NCBI RefSeq assembly: GCF_035582795.1
Contig: NC_134373.1
Location: forward strand, 30,412,501-30,476,500
Length of the DNA stretch: 64,000 bases
Reading direction: 5' to 3'
Source of the DNA: Mycteria americana
Lineage: Eukaryota; Chordata; Aves; Ciconiiformes; Ciconiidae
In this document: positions 1-13,000 of the stretch, in pieces
How positions within the stretch are numbered: position 1 is the stretch's first letter
Layout: each line of letters starts with the position of its first letter
Notes under the pieces: generated by a model
What the model saw: the letters and a program-made list of their open reading frames with translations, nothing else
What the model was told of the DNA's origin: nothing
Database searches by the model: none
Program-made: the position numbers and the translations under genes

Positions 1-778
1 ACGAAATCTTTATGGGAATCTGTTATCACTGGTGCAAAATGTTACCTTTCCCATTTCTCAGTGATGAGCAGTTACTGTGTATCATTCATTAGACAATTTT
101 TAAAGGATGTTTTTGGGGCACAAAGCCATCTACTGACATAAGACAGGAATGTAACCTTCATGGATATCTACTTCCTTTCTCCACTGAGGTTCTGTGTTCT
201 GGCACCCCTAGTCCAGGCGGGACCCCAGTGCGTTTCAGCAAAGAGAGAATTTGCTTTGTATACAGCAGCAAGTGACACTGTTGAGATAGTTAGAAACATG
301 TAACTGAAAAACAGTCCTTAAATCTTCTAGTGTCCAGTCTGTAGCAGTCCTACTCGATCTCCATATATGGTTTTCTTTCTATATGAATTTAATCTCTTTT
401 CCACTTTAAATCTATGCCTTATGCTCCTATCATTTTATAATATTTTATCTGAAGGAAAGAATAACTCCTGCCTGGAGGTAGTTTCTTGGTGGGACCTGTG
501 AAAATGGGACATAATTCAGGTCTGCTGAAAACAATTGTTGGAGTTAAGGCAATGTCAAAATGGAAACTCATTAATTCTGTCGTTTACTTATGTTCAAGTA
601 GTCTCTATAGACACAAAGAAATGCCCTGAGTGCACAGCCCCAGATTTAACTTTTATAAAACCAAACCAAACCATGATTCAATGAAGCGCAAACCCAGCGT
701 ACTGTTTCAGTCTTCAAGGTTTTGCCTCTAACCCCACAAGGCATTTCCTCCCACAGTCTCTGATCATCTTTTCTGGGC

Positions 779-825
779 CAAAACTGAATGTCTGAGGGGC
801 TGTGCCCCTCAGACAAAACTGAATG
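779..825. repeat. Perfect 12-bp hairpin between two direct repeats
   Basis: The arm TGTCTGAGGGGC (789-800) is followed by a 3-nt loop (801-803) and its exact reverse complement (804-815). An 11-bp direct repeat, AAAACTGAATG, lies at 780-790 and again at 815-825, overlapping the outer edge of each arm. Hairpin plus flanking duplication is the pattern expected from a template-switch event during replication. A small transcribed hairpin is less likely because the stem is short. The repeats are directly visible; the mechanism is inferred. Confidence 0.8.
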
Positions 826-2599
826 AGAAAATGTTATTTTCTCATCCTCCTCGGTCAGTTTTGATATCAATAGGCTACTCCTTCCTTTCCTTTTTTTCTG
901 CTTTTAAGTTTCATTCCTCTTATGAATCTGTTCACCTGAAGAGCCAACATTCAATACCTTACTAGCCACACTTGCATTTCTGTCAGAGACCTAATATCAA
1001 TTACACATGCAGAATAAATGTGTGAAGACCAGAGGGAAATGATGTTTAATTGACCACAGTCTACCAGATCCTGAGTAGTTACCTGTGATTGTGTTCACCA
1101 GGAAACATTGAAGTTGGACAAAAAGTTCCCGAAGTTCCAGAGGGACAAAAAATTTCTATAAAAAGGCAGATAAGGACAGAGGAAGCTAATCGTCTAAATA
1201 CAGCAAAGGAATTTTATTAATACCTCAGCTTGGAAGTAATTGATTTTATGATTTTCATCTTACTGGCATTTAGAATGACTTACTGAAAGTTTGAACAGCC
1301 ACAGCCCCTCAGTTAAGCTCAAGGCTAACTTTAGTTACAGGACTCTGCTTTTAATCATGATCAACTTGTTAGTCATCATCATATAGTGCAGACCAATTTC
1401 CAGTTCTGGAAGATTGCTGTAGTCAGTTCATAAATATCTGCATTTGTCAGAGAAAATGAATATCAGATAATATCTGAAGTGGTGAAGACTAAAAATTAAC
1501 ATCTTCTTCACTTCTGACAGCATCTGGCATTTAGTGACAGCTACTAATATTTTTTAAATGTAGGCACTATCAACAAACGATTCTGTAAGTGGACGTAATT
1601 TTAGTGCTCTGTTTTGTACTGAAACATAACTTCAGTTCAAAACAAGACTATCGTTACCGATTTGGTATATATATAAACTTAAGAAAAGTGTTGAAACAGA
1701 TAATTTACAGATGACTGATGTTACAAAGGAATTAATTTCAAGAGATTTTTAACTGACAACATTAGAATTATTTCAAATATATGTCATTTGTTTCTCTTTA
1801 ATAACTTGCTTTGTACTATGACTAATTTTGTCCAGTTTTGATGAAGTCAGCTTCTGTTCCACACTTAATGTTTCCTTTACCTATGCAGTTGCTACATGTT
1901 TTTGATGGGGCCCCTTTCTAGACCCAATGGACAGGAATTTTCAAGCAGCTGAGAGCTGCCTTGCACAGACAGAGATTGATCGAGGTTATGATTTTTTAAA
2001 TGTGCCTTTGTACGTGTTATTTCACAACAAATATTTCTCCTCCCATCAGGACCGTATGCATATGTTGTATGTCTTGTTTCCTAAGTCATCCTTATCTCAA
2101 CTATTCTGTTCTCCTTGTATGTTTGGCTTCCCCTGACTGTTATCCTGGGACACTGCAAATCAAAGATTTGTCCCCTTGAGTCTGATATTCCAGTTTCCAC
2201 ATCTTCCAGTAAAGACAGACCAAGTTTGATGGCAGTATTGTGTAATCTACTGCATGCCAGGAATATCTTACATACAGTTCTTTAGAAGGACAATCTGGTA
2301 ATACATGTCACCACAATGTATTTTAAAGATGATTAATGGGCTTTTAAATGATTCCTCAGGTGAGCTGTAGATCTTCATTATCTTCTCTGAGGACATTGCA
2401 TTGGATTTATTTGGAGAAAATGAAATTAGGGTCATGAACCTTTCTTGAAAGGCTAATTTATATCTTCTGAAATATTGAAAAGCATTACATTCTAATGATG
2501 TGATATGGTTGTTGATATTATAAAGACAACTGTCAATAACATCCAGAAGATAACTGTTATTTCTTATTTAATAACGTGGGAAGTTGCTGCTGTCTTTAA

Positions 2600-2708
2600 A
2601 GCTATTTTTAATAGCTGCCGTTCCTACTTCAATTTCATCTGGATACACTCAAATTTTATCTGACTAGCCAATAATTAGCTGCTGTCATTCCAATCAGTGT
2701 AAGATTGG
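2600..2708. promoter_or_regulatory. Possible regulatory element: palindrome and CCAAT cluster
   Basis: AGCTATT and AATAGCT form a perfect 7-bp inverted repeat around TTT (2600-2616). About 50 bp on there is a CCAAT at 2668-2672 running into a TAATTAG homeodomain-type core, then an inverted pair CCAATC (2690-2695) and GATTGG (2703-2708) with a 7-nt spacer. Several transcription-factor-like words packed into about 110 bp suggest an enhancer or conserved non-coding element. CCAAT is the known core for NF-Y. Conservation cannot be judged from one sequence, so this is a weak call. Confidence 0.25.
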
Positions 2709-5700
2709 CTAAGCTCTTTTTTTCTAAAATGCTAAAGTTGTCACAACACTGCTTGACAATATTATGTCATGATGACGTTAGGTACTTTGCCACCTCACCC
2801 ACTGCATAATGGCTAATTTGAGTAATATTGAATGATAGGATTTGGGGTTTTGATGAGCCAGAATTTGCCTGAAGAAATCTTGGCACATAGACTATTTGTA
2901 TGTAGTTTATTGGGATGAAGAACATCACAAGGAAAAAATTCTGTCATTTCCTATTGATATATTAAACCCTTCCAAGTAAAACACAACATCTAGATCTGAA
3001 AATAGCGGCTCTGGCCTATTTTGCAAGCTCCTCATTAGCTGACTGGGAGTTTATGCAGTGAGGAATCTAAGTGCTTGTTTTTTTGATGCTCTATCGTTAT
3101 GTGTGGCCATATATTTAATTCTGTCAGGGGTGTATGGAAAACTTTGCACAGCAGATGCCTTGTACCTCCATGATGTTTGGGAAGTGGGTGGTTTGCCTGG
3201 AAGTACAATTCTGTCTTTAAACTTTTCTGCTGATCTTTGGTTTCTCCATGGTTTCCTGTGCTGTGACTATCTAAACACTTCCAAAAAACTGTGTTAGCTT
3301 TAAGTGGTCTTTAGTGGTCTTAAACATCCTCTGTGGTGCAAGGAGGCTCTGCTATTTGGATTGCAATCTTTTTAATACCCAATACATGTGTTTTAATATA
3401 TAACTGAGATTAAAGAGGGTTTTAGCTGTGCACTGCTGATTAAACTGACATGTTCTAGAATTACTGTACGTCACCTCTTAACAGTACAGCTCCAAGCACA
3501 AGTCAGCTGCTTGGAAAGAGTAGGCGTTTTGTGAAACTCCAGTGATCCTACTCAAACTGAATGGCCTTGTCTCTGGAGAACCACAAGCATCCATGGAAGT
3601 CACTGGTGCACCCAGGTTTAACCATGTTGCCCTCTCAGGGCTGGAATTAGCGCCTGTCACACACACGTGCAGCACACAGAACGTCCTTCCTTTAAAGACT
3701 GGCAGCTCTGGCTGTGTTTCTATAATGGGACTGTCAACCCCATAATAAGCATCATCACACCAGTGTATTGGGCGAGGAGATCCATTGTGTGAGGACAATG
3801 TCTGCTTGAGGTAAAACGTTCTCAGCGCCATGGCTGTCAGAAGAATAAGTGTTATCTCCCAGATACGGGCAAGCACTTAAAGGTCAGTTTTTAGGTTTTC
3901 AGGTCCACAATGATATCTTGCTAAGCATGGACTGTCCGTAGCATCTGTAACTCTTTCAGCCCAGCCCTCTCTGAAGATGGCTTATTGCTCTTCACGCACG
4001 TAGGATGAATCCACGCCCTCACTCCTGCACAACAGCTTTCACAGCTTTTATAGGGTTTGCTCTAGGTCCCCTTCCTTTCCCAGGGCACACATCTTCTGTG
4101 CAGTCCCCTGCAAAAAGAGCCTGAGCCGAGGGAGGCAGCACAGACTGTGAGCGTGCTGGAGCCAATTAGCATTCTGTTCCCTTTGTGTGCCTATTTCTGT
4201 TGGGTTACAAAGTCCTCCAAAATATTAATATGAATATTAATACCTTCATCTTTGACATTTCTTTTTAAACTGAATACAATCTGTTACCCCAGATTACATC
4301 ATTCGCTAATTAAGAAAACTAGATAGAGTACTACAGTATATATTTTTCACCTGAGGTATTTCCGACAGCCCTTAACAAAAGGAGTTACTGTGGTGAGTCT
4401 CAGTGTAGTGAAAAAGAAAAAAAGAAAGACATTTTGTATACCACTGCAGAATAATTGGGGTAGGACAAGCGCCTAGCAGCTCCCCTGTACGTTGCTGGGG
4501 ATGTCATTGCCTGTGATTTAAAGCTCTAGAAGAAATGTACAGCTTTTTGCTGAGCGGCTCAGCAAGCAATAGTTAAAGTACCCTTCAACCGCACTATCAC
4601 TTTCCTTTTTAAAAGTCAAAACAGGTCAGCGAGGGTGACAGAAAGTTCTTTCTCCTGCTTGCCTTCATTAAGCTTTTGCTTAAAAAAGAAGAGAGAAGGG
4701 ACTGAAGCATGCAGCAATTGCTTCAATAACCTTGCAGCAAACTGCCAGAAAGTTTTCCAAGGCTCTCATGCAATTGAACCTGGTGAAAGGAACCTACTCC
4801 CCTACTCCAGCCCACAGCCCTCCTTAATAAAGTTGCTCAAAGTTGGTTTTTTTCTGAACACTTAATTGCACAGGTCTCCCAACAAACTGGTGCCAGCCTG
4901 AGAGAATCGGAGCTGACGTTGCTAGCAGGGAAGGGACAAAGCCGAGCTGAAGGAGGACGCGCAGGGGTGCGCGGGAGGCTGGGGATCCACAGTCTCTGGT
5001 TTCCACTGTCGGCCGGTGTACAGAAGTCATCAGTTATGATTGGGTTACAGCTCATGACTATTTAGACTTGGACATGGACTTGCAGCAACTTCATGTCAGT
5101 ACAAAGGGAGGAATGTAACACTCGCTCTAGTGCCAGGGGGGAGAGATTTGTAGGTTGGTATGTGACCTTCGCTGCTGGCCCATGCAGGTGCTGTTCAAAG
5201 GCCCTCCCCATTCAGCTCTTGATACTGATACTAGATTAAAAAGAGAGAATGAAAAAAGTCGTTGTTAAAAATGTTCCTCTCTGTTTTTTCCCTTTATCTC
5301 TGTGAACAAGTTGTCTTTTGATTTGCTTGGGTTTGTGGGTTTAGGAGACTGTTTTCCTTTCAAGGACTTACTCTTGTACTATGTATTTTTTCCTTTAGTG
5401 AATAACATATAACTCAGTGAAAGAAGATTTGTCTTAAGGCAATTCTTGGGTCTTTTAAAAAAAATTTTAGTTTGTGCGCGTGCTGTTTTCTCACAACAGT
5501 TTTTTACACTTTAAATTGTAGCTCCTTCATTATACCTGTATTTCAGTGCGCGTGTGCTAAGAGTCAAATCAAGGAAAAGAGAAGCATGCAAAGCCAGCAA
5601 ATTCGCATCACCCAGGGCAATTAAAACAATAGCTAGTAATAATCACTAGATCTTACTGGCTGCCGATGAGGGAAGGGACCAGCATCCTCTCTGGCACCAT

Positions 5701-6952
5701 TTTCTCTGTGTCAGTCGTATTCCCGAACAGCCCGCTGTTCTGTGCGCGCGGGTAATTCGCTGTATTTAAGATGTTTTCAGAGATGATGTGTTTGAAACCT
5801 GTTTAGCGAATGTGCCGTGCCGCCCTGTAGACGGAAGAGGGACAGATCAGCGTTCCTCACCCTGCAAAGCAGACGACATCTATCAGCAAAGGAACACTTT
5901 GCTTAGCGCAGATGTTTGGGACTGGCTTTTGGACTAGAAAGATCACAGGGTTTCTGAGGAGCTGAGGTGTGCAACAGAGCAAAGTTTATGTAAACGTCTT
6001 ACGCTAGTAAGTGCTTAGGTCAAATTTCTTCTCGAGTCCTCTTTGGAAGGCTGCAGCACTATGATGCCCTCTTTTAAAGACTGTTCTTTTCCTTTATGCG
6101 TGCTAAAAGGACCAAAATATGTAGAATAGAATTGCTCCCTCTGCTTCCAAACTCCCTCGCTGGAATGCCACACAACAGAGCAAGCATGCCCAGCCTTAGC
6201 AGGAATTTTTTCCTAACCCTTATAGAGTTTTCCTATTGAAGTGGTTGGTACAATTAAGAAGCAACTCGTCTGCTGCTGATTTTCTTTGTTTTATATTTAC
6301 TGGAGAAAACCACTGGGTTGTTGATCTGTGAGTTTTATGTTAATATTTAATTACATTGAGGGACAATCCTGCATTTTGGCCAATTTATTTTGAGTGCTGC
6401 ATTTTCCAGGGCCTCGTTTGGTTCTAGTATTAATCCCTTTCCTTCACAGAAGTTTGCATATTGCTTTGGATTATTTATACTTCACTGTGCTTCCAAATCC
6501 ATTATTAATCACACAGGTATTGAAATGCATTTCACAGATAATACTGGACATACTGCTGTATTGTTTGCTCACATAATAGTCATGCTTTCACTCAGCAGGT
6601 TTCTCATACATCAAATTATCATTAGATAAGAAAAAATGTAACGGTGAAGATTTGCCAACAACTTAATGCTGAATGCTCAAGCAAAACCCTGATGTTCCCA
6701 ATTCCAGGTGATGACTCCTGGGGACAATAAATGAGCAGATGCTCTAGTTAGATGAGAGCATATCACCTTCAGGGATGTGAACATTGCAAGGTTCTGCTCA
6801 GTGGACTTAAAGGAAACCTCTTGTTCATTTTTTTCTCCGGCAGCAGTCCAGATGACTAAACAAGAGAGATTTCTTTTATGGTTGCATTTTGGTTAGTATA
6901 AAAAGGGACCATATTTTAGTTTGGGGACTGTCCCGCAGCTATCAGTGACTGT

Positions 6953-7020
6953 AAGCCTAAGAACGTAGGGCTGGAAAGGACCATCTGGGTCATGGTGTCC
7001 AGTTTCCGGGTCATGCAGGC
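6953..7020 (-). mobile_element. CR1 LINE 3'-tip fragment
   Basis: The plus strand reads 'ctggaaaggaccatctggg' (6971-6989), the antisense form of the 3' terminal part of CR1-family LINEs, where a 'ggtcc(c)ttccagcc' block precedes the 3' end. No RT coding sequence is attached, so this is a short, heavily truncated copy in minus orientation. Boundaries are approximate, and the right end fades near 7020. Confidence 0.55.
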
Positions 7021-9755
7021 TCTAGCAGCCCATGGGCTGCAGGCCATGCTTTCCCAGGCTCGATTGCATCATTACAACCTCACAGCAAAAATGCAAAAAC
7101 CTCAGGTAAAAAGAAAGGAAAATCAAAGGAAAAAAGCAAGAGTGATCAAGACGTTTAGCAACACTCTAGACCCTTGCAAGAGCAGAAAGTATTGGATAAA
7201 GCTCCTTGATGATCCCAGCAGTCAGCCCTACCCTATTGTACAGGGAAAGGCAAATTCCCCTGTTCCCTGCTTTCTTTGCAGGCTTTTTCACCTGAACCCT
7301 TGTGTAAAAATTGGTTTAACCCTGAGAGTTTGAATAAGTGCATCAGCCAAGCTCTGGGAGATCCTAACACTGTGGGAGCCACAGCACTTTCCACCTTGTG
7401 TACAGTCACTGTGTACTACCAATGGAGGTGTTTTGGAGCCAAATGAGAGCACAGCTTTGCACATTGGAGACGGGTAACCCATGAGCGTGTTGCTCTGCAC
7501 CATACAGAATAGGGCTGTTTGGGGGAAAGGATACGCACCTACGCTGTGCAACACGAAGATCCAGGTTGGGTCCCTGGGACAGTTTTGCCATGCTCAGTCT
7601 GGTAGGGATCTCAGCATGGCACTGACCCAAAAGCCTGTCTCAGCTGGCACTGGCTTAGGGAACTTAAATCTGGGCATATATACAATGCAGGGACTAGGAA
7701 AGAGCACATGGAAATTGGAGATCTCCATGCTGTTCCCAAGTCAGAGAAGAATCTTTGAATACGTCTGGTTTTCCATTTCCACATCTGTACTTAAGGTAAA
7801 GTAATAGCACTTTGACATAAAAGCATTTTTCTGGTCGTTGAATGGATGGTTGGTGCTGACATTAAGATATAAATCTGTTAAAGCTGGGGATTGGTTAAAT
7901 AAGTAAAATATTGTTATTACAGCAACTCTCTTAGCTGTTCAAAATGACCTTTTTTCTTAAATTAACACAAGTGAAAAAGGAATAATTGTCTTCTGTCTGC
8001 CCACGCAGTCAGGCACACACGAAGTCCTCTGGGTTTATCAGACTTCACAACAGAGTGGCGGAGATCCACTGTGTCAACCTCATCGGTTTCTGCAGTGTCT
8101 GGCTCTTTCCAGCACAGTAAAAGGTCAGTTTCTGTAGAAAAATAGCAACAGTAATAATGTCTACATCACTCAAATTGGATCTCTTATCCGAAATTCAGAG
8201 GAGTAGCAACACAGGTTTACAGAATTTCCCTCCAGTGATCTCAAAGGACTCTGCAAGTGGAAAAAAACCCTCAAAAATCCCCCCCCCCCCCCAGTCATTG
8301 GGCCCCAGAGAAGTGTGACTATTTTGCAGGTGGCAAAGACATGTCACCAGCAAGAAGTGACTCATCAGGCGTGCACAGGAGAGCTGGGGCACACCACAGA
8401 GCAAAAGAACTTGACTCTGTTGCCCGCCTGTGCTAAAAAGCTAATCTTACAAAAATGAATAAATGCATAGAATAAAACTGGGGATTTGTTTCTGTTGCCC
8501 TTTGAATTTCAATTTAAGTCATGTGCAAATGACTCTGCATCCTTCTCTCTAGTGTAATATCAGCTCTAACTTGGCTTAGCCTTTGGGAAGGATGTTTGAT
8601 TGACTGAATTAGAGAAGGAAGCTCTGTCCACAGGCAACTTTACCAAAACAATTTTAAAGATTGGCTTAAGTTCAGCCCATTTTGGGGACTCATGAAGTCT
8701 CTTTATATGGTGATATTTATAATTTATGTGGAATGATCTTAATCTTTACAATAATTTTACTATAATTATATATAGTACACTAATGTGGTTGCTCTAGATT
8801 AATTTTTCTGCAGACAAGCACCACTGTGCTTCCCAACGTACAGAATTTACAGCTGGGCTGAGGTAGCATCCTCCAACCTGTCACTATTCTACTTCAGCAA
8901 CGGCCTTGAAAGCAGCAACTTCAGCTTGCCTTTACAAGTTTGTCAGTCATAATTTTTCCTCCCAGAACTGTGTATGAGCTTTCCTTGTTCTAGTTGCTGG
9001 TTCAAAATCCTCTATGTTGCCTGCTCTTAGACTGTTAGTTCTGGGCTTGAAATAATGGGATTGCACAGAGGAAGCAAAGGGGATTTCTTGGGGTGGAACA
9101 GTGTCTTCGATGCATCTAGATGGAGAGCTCTCTGGGACATCCTCACCTTCCTGATTTGTCTGTTGAGTGCCCACCTCACTGGGGGGCCTGCTCTGGGACA
9201 AGAGATCTTGCCAAAAGGCAACTGCGTGCAATACAAGAGAGCTTTACAATAAAAGAGCTCAAGAGTTTGCTTTTCCTGTAAGAAGGGAAAAGGTTATCAA
9301 AAGGAAGTGGAAGTTTTATTTGGGGGGAGAGGGTTGTTGGATTATTATTTTTTAAAACAGCAACATCATAACCCCTTCTGTGTTCGTGTGTCATTACTTC
9401 TGTGAAAATTCAAACTATCTTCTCTGTGTTCGGGTTTCCAACATCAAAAGGACCATAGAACAGACTTCTTTGATGTTAAATTTTTCTGCTGATGCTGTCT
9501 GTGGTCAGGTAATACCACATGATTAATGTGAAAAGATTTGACCTTTGCTTATTTTCCCATGTTCACTAGCAAGGCAAAGATGCAGTGCATCAGTGGGATA
9601 TGAGATATAGTCGATCAAGAAATTCCTCCGTATTAAAACAGATTTTTAGCTTCCCAAAATCAACCCTGATGTATTTTCTTTGTGTTTAATTTTTTGTTGT
9701 GTTTGAATAATTGTTTAATATTAAAGAAAAAGAGCGTGGTTTGGTCATTTAGTTA
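7021..9755. other. Gene-free stretch
   Basis: No exon or well-preserved transposon can be recognised. A 14-nt C run sits at 8279-8292. Around 7770-7830 the words 'ccatttccacatctgta' faintly resemble a MIR-type SINE tail, but this is too weak to annotate. Reading frames of 60-110 codons overlap on both strands without splice context and look like chance. Confidence 0.55.
8279..8292. repeat. Poly-C run (14 nt)
   Basis: Uninterrupted run of 14 C residues, preceded by A-rich sequence. It is a mononucleotide microsatellite and its exact length may be a sequencing uncertainty. Confidence 0.9.
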
Positions 9756-9942
9756 GTAAAATCAGGCCTTGGGACTACCAGGCCTGGGAAGAACTGGCTC
9801 CTCTCACTGCGCTCAGCTCGGCTATTGGCCAGCCTAAGCAAGTCACTTTGCCTCTTTATAAAATAAGGATAATGGTTCCTCCATTGTAAAGATGTGAGAT
9901 CTACTGCTGAAAAGCAGTACACGAGAGTTAGGTAATATTATT
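9756..9942 (+). mobile_element. MIR-type SINE, copy 1
   Basis: The order of blocks matches the core and tail of MIR/CORE-SINE elements: 'ggccttgggactacc', then 'gcaagtcactttgcctc' (9839-9855), then 'aaaataaggataatg', then 'tgtaaagatgtgagatct' and a final 'taatattattt'. The middle part, between the 'aatggtt' block and the 'gtaaag' block, is shortened. It is an old, diverged, non-autonomous retroposon in plus orientation. A second copy in the same orientation follows immediately. Confidence 0.7.
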
Positions 9943-10092
9943 TCTGGCTCTCCTACAGATGTGCTTAGTGTTCAGTTTTCCCATCTGTAATGTGGGGATG
10001 TTAGAACTAATCTACCTCCCAGGGTTGTTTTGCTTAATTCCATAAAGTACTTGAAAACCTCACATGGAAAGAGTTATAGGAGCACAAGGTTT
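9943..10092 (+). mobile_element. MIR-type SINE, copy 2
   Basis: The blocks 'cagttttcccatctgtaa' (9973-9990), 'tgtggggatg', 'ctacctcccagggttgtt' (10012-10029) and 'aaagtacttgaaaacctc' (10045-10062) occur in the order of the MIR core and tail, ending in a 'gttataggagcacaaggt' block. It keeps the middle part that copy 1 lacks. Two same-orientation copies lying end to end suggest either independent insertion next to an older copy or a duplication followed by divergence. Confidence 0.72.
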
Positions 10093-13000
10093 CTTAATAA
10101 AGCTCATTCATGAGTAATGTATTTTTGAAGTAAGTGACTTGAACCTTCACCCATAGTTGGAAACCAACATGAGCCAAGTCGTCTTTGTTGTTCAGCAAAG
10201 GTTGGTTGATGTTTTTTTCCTTACATATTTAATTCTCATAAGGCTTCACATTTCTGGTTTCTGGCTATGATTGAAAGCAGAAATGCCAAAATACCACAAG
10301 AGAAGACTGGGGTTTTTTACTTTTTTTTCCTGACCCTCCCAGAAGCTGGAAGTTTTGAAACGCACAAGAGTCTTCCCCACCGTCCCCAGTTCTCAGTTTC
10401 CCCCTGCAAAAATAGGCGTCTGAAGTTGTTTTCTCCGAAGACTGAGATTTACCCAAACACGGTCCGTACCCTGCACCTTTTGAGATCTGCCCAGCCACGT
10501 TGAACGTGATGTGCAAGTGACTCTTCGGTTCGTCAGGGCTGCTCTGTTCAGATAACCACTAGGTGCTTTATCAGCATTTATCTACCCTGCCTTGAGCTAT
10601 ACAAAACCACATTCAATCTCATCAACTGCACAATTATTGTTGTTAATTATTGCACAGAGCACGGTAAGGATCTTTTGAGGTGCTGCTCAAATGCCGAGGC
10701 TGAGACGGTCTTTAGGTCAAAGGGCTGTAAGAGAGAATTAGCCAAAACTCATTTATCTCAATGTCAAAATTCCTGCTAACTGGGGAGGAAGCGAAGTTGG
10801 ACCAGCCCGGGAGGCTTTTAGAAAGCCTGGCCTTCGCACCGTGGGATGCATTACGAGCGCGGATTTGCAGGATCTCTGCCGGCAATAATCCATACTCGGA
10901 GTGCTCGGCACATATCATTTGATGTGTGTAAAAGAGGGATCGTGCCAGGAGCACAGAAGCTAACTTGGAGCTTGGGGAAGTTTTCAGTCGGTTTTGCCAG
11001 GGTTTCCCCAGGCGGGGAGGCACGGACGGCTTTCTCCTGCCCCCTCCTGGTGCAGCCCTCAAAATGTGGCTCTGCAAGCGCGGCAGGCAGGGAAGGGGCT
11101 GAAAAAATGGCACCTTCATTTTCAGGGGGTGTGCACCTGGAGTGTATGGTAAAGTTGGTCTGTTTTCATGCCACACAAAGGAGGTGTTACCTTTTTTTGG
11201 TTTTTTGTGCTTCTTGGCATTGTAAATCCAGTTGAGCTCTGCGAAAGTAAACCAAAGCTGAGTCTGGTTAATGCACTTGCAGTCGAACGGGTAACAAAGT
11301 TTAGCTGCAGTCTTTCAGAAGTATGATCTAATGCACTTCATTATGGGAACACATTGTCTTAGGAAATATGTTTTTATTTCTTTTTAAGCTGGTCTGATAC
11401 GTAGCCAACCGAAGAATAATGTAATGCAAATCATTTGAAGAATGTAGATAAGAATATGTAGTCCTCTACCAAATGCAGGGACTCCATTCTAGGGGGCGGC
11501 TGGAAAACCAAAATTTAATCTCAAGAACAAAACTTGGCAGTTTGTAATGTGTTCCCATCGTGCACTTGAGCAAAAGACAGCCCCCAAGGACTGCGCTACA
11601 TGGAGAGCTAGGGCTGCCTGGCAGAGCGGCGGCTGCTGGGGTCTGTGGCACCGCTGCATTTCAGCACGGTCGGGCGGACAGACCAGTGCAGCGTTAAGTC
11701 GGGCAGTGTTTGCCCACAGAAACAGGAAGTCAAAGCGTAGTAAGTCAAAGTAGCTACTGTATGGGGCTGTTCCAGACCCAAACCCTTTCGCCTTTTGGAT
11801 TAAGCACAGATTGAATGTGGCTGAACACAAACTAAAATGGAGCTCCCTAAAGGTGGGCATCCTACGTCTGGGCTGTCTGTCTCTCTTCATCTCTGCATTA
11901 AGCTATTCCACTTTTCTTTAACGATCGTCATTCACCAGAACAGAAAAAGATAGTACAAGGACTTTCAGGCCTTTTGGTTACAGTATTTCCTTGAAATAAG
12001 GCTAAATCTTGCTGTCTCTGGACTAAAAATTCTGCTCTGGTCTTGATGCAAGTTCCCTTGACACCAACATGTTTCTGCAAAAAAACTTATTTTCACAAAC
12101 TTAGAGTTTTCTAATCACAGCAAAAGGAACTGATTAAGAGTTTCTGACCATTTTGTTAAATATCTGTTCCCTCATCATGTGTAAGATATGACTGTTGCAG
12201 AGGTTGAGTCTTCTCCATTTTCTGACAATTTTGTAAATTTTTTTTTGTAAGTAAGTTTCAGCCAGCTGTGATTGTGCTGTTTGTATTTCAAGGGAAGGTG
12301 TTGAACTTTCCATCAAGTCCCATGTGGTTGTCCAAACTGGGGGGAGCACAATATATGCACTATATATAGCACAGCTATATCCTAAGCTGAGCTGAAGTGC
12401 TAGGTGCTTGCTAGGGTATTACCTTTTCTTCAGTATACGTGTTTGAAAGACATGCCTTGCAGCATTATATGGACAAGCCTAATGATATAGATTCCTCTCT
12501 ATGAAAAATAATATCTCTTTCTTTTATATGTTTTGGCTGAGAAATTTCCATACAAGGTCTTGCAACTCAGCTCCCTCTAGGTACCAGGCTTTCTGTCCAG
12601 TAGCTGGAGAAAGGTGGGTTGAGAGGCTTTGTGGTCCTGGTGGCTCTGTAGCTGCAGCGTTGGAGGGGGGAGACAGAAAACAAATTCCCGCTAAATGGAC
12701 AGTATCAGAGAGAGGGGAAAAAGGCAGGACTTCCCATTTTCTTTTTGTCATGTCCAGCAGTTTTAAGGAGAAGGTCTGGCTGCACAAAGATTTCTCCGTC
12801 TGAGTGATGTTTTTTAGGGAAATTTCCAGAGATTAATTCCTTTCATTGACTTTCTCTGGGCTTTTCCATTGCAGGGTGCATCTGGCCAGTTTGAAGGACC
12901 ATGAGCCTCTGATGCATTTTGGTACTATCTGCATCCAGCAGTGTAGCTGTTGAAGCTGAAATGCATAGAAAGATCTGAACAAAGCCACAAAAATTTGGGG

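Larger units (their letters stand above)
1..6952. other. Gene-free AT-rich stretch, left flank
   Basis: No recognisable exon, RNA gene or well-preserved transposon is visible. The reading frames are short, lack splice-site context and show no familiar protein motif. The stretch contains a hairpin near 789-815 and a palindrome/CCAAT cluster near 2600-2710, listed separately. Positions about 5690-5850 are locally richer in CpG than their surroundings, but not enough to call an island. It is intergenic or intronic DNA. Confidence 0.6.

Noticed and set aside
7765..7830. Possible MIR-type SINE tail
   Set aside because: Only one block (ccacatctgta) is similar; no core or ordered blocks around it.
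8995..9015. tRNA B-box-like word GGTTCAAAATCC
   Set aside because: It has an extra base compared with the GGTTCRANNCC box. No matching A box or cloverleaf is seen upstream.
10712..11235. Overlapping 154- and 129-codon frames on opposite strands
   Set aside because: Mutual shadows in locally GC-rich DNA; neither has recognisable content.
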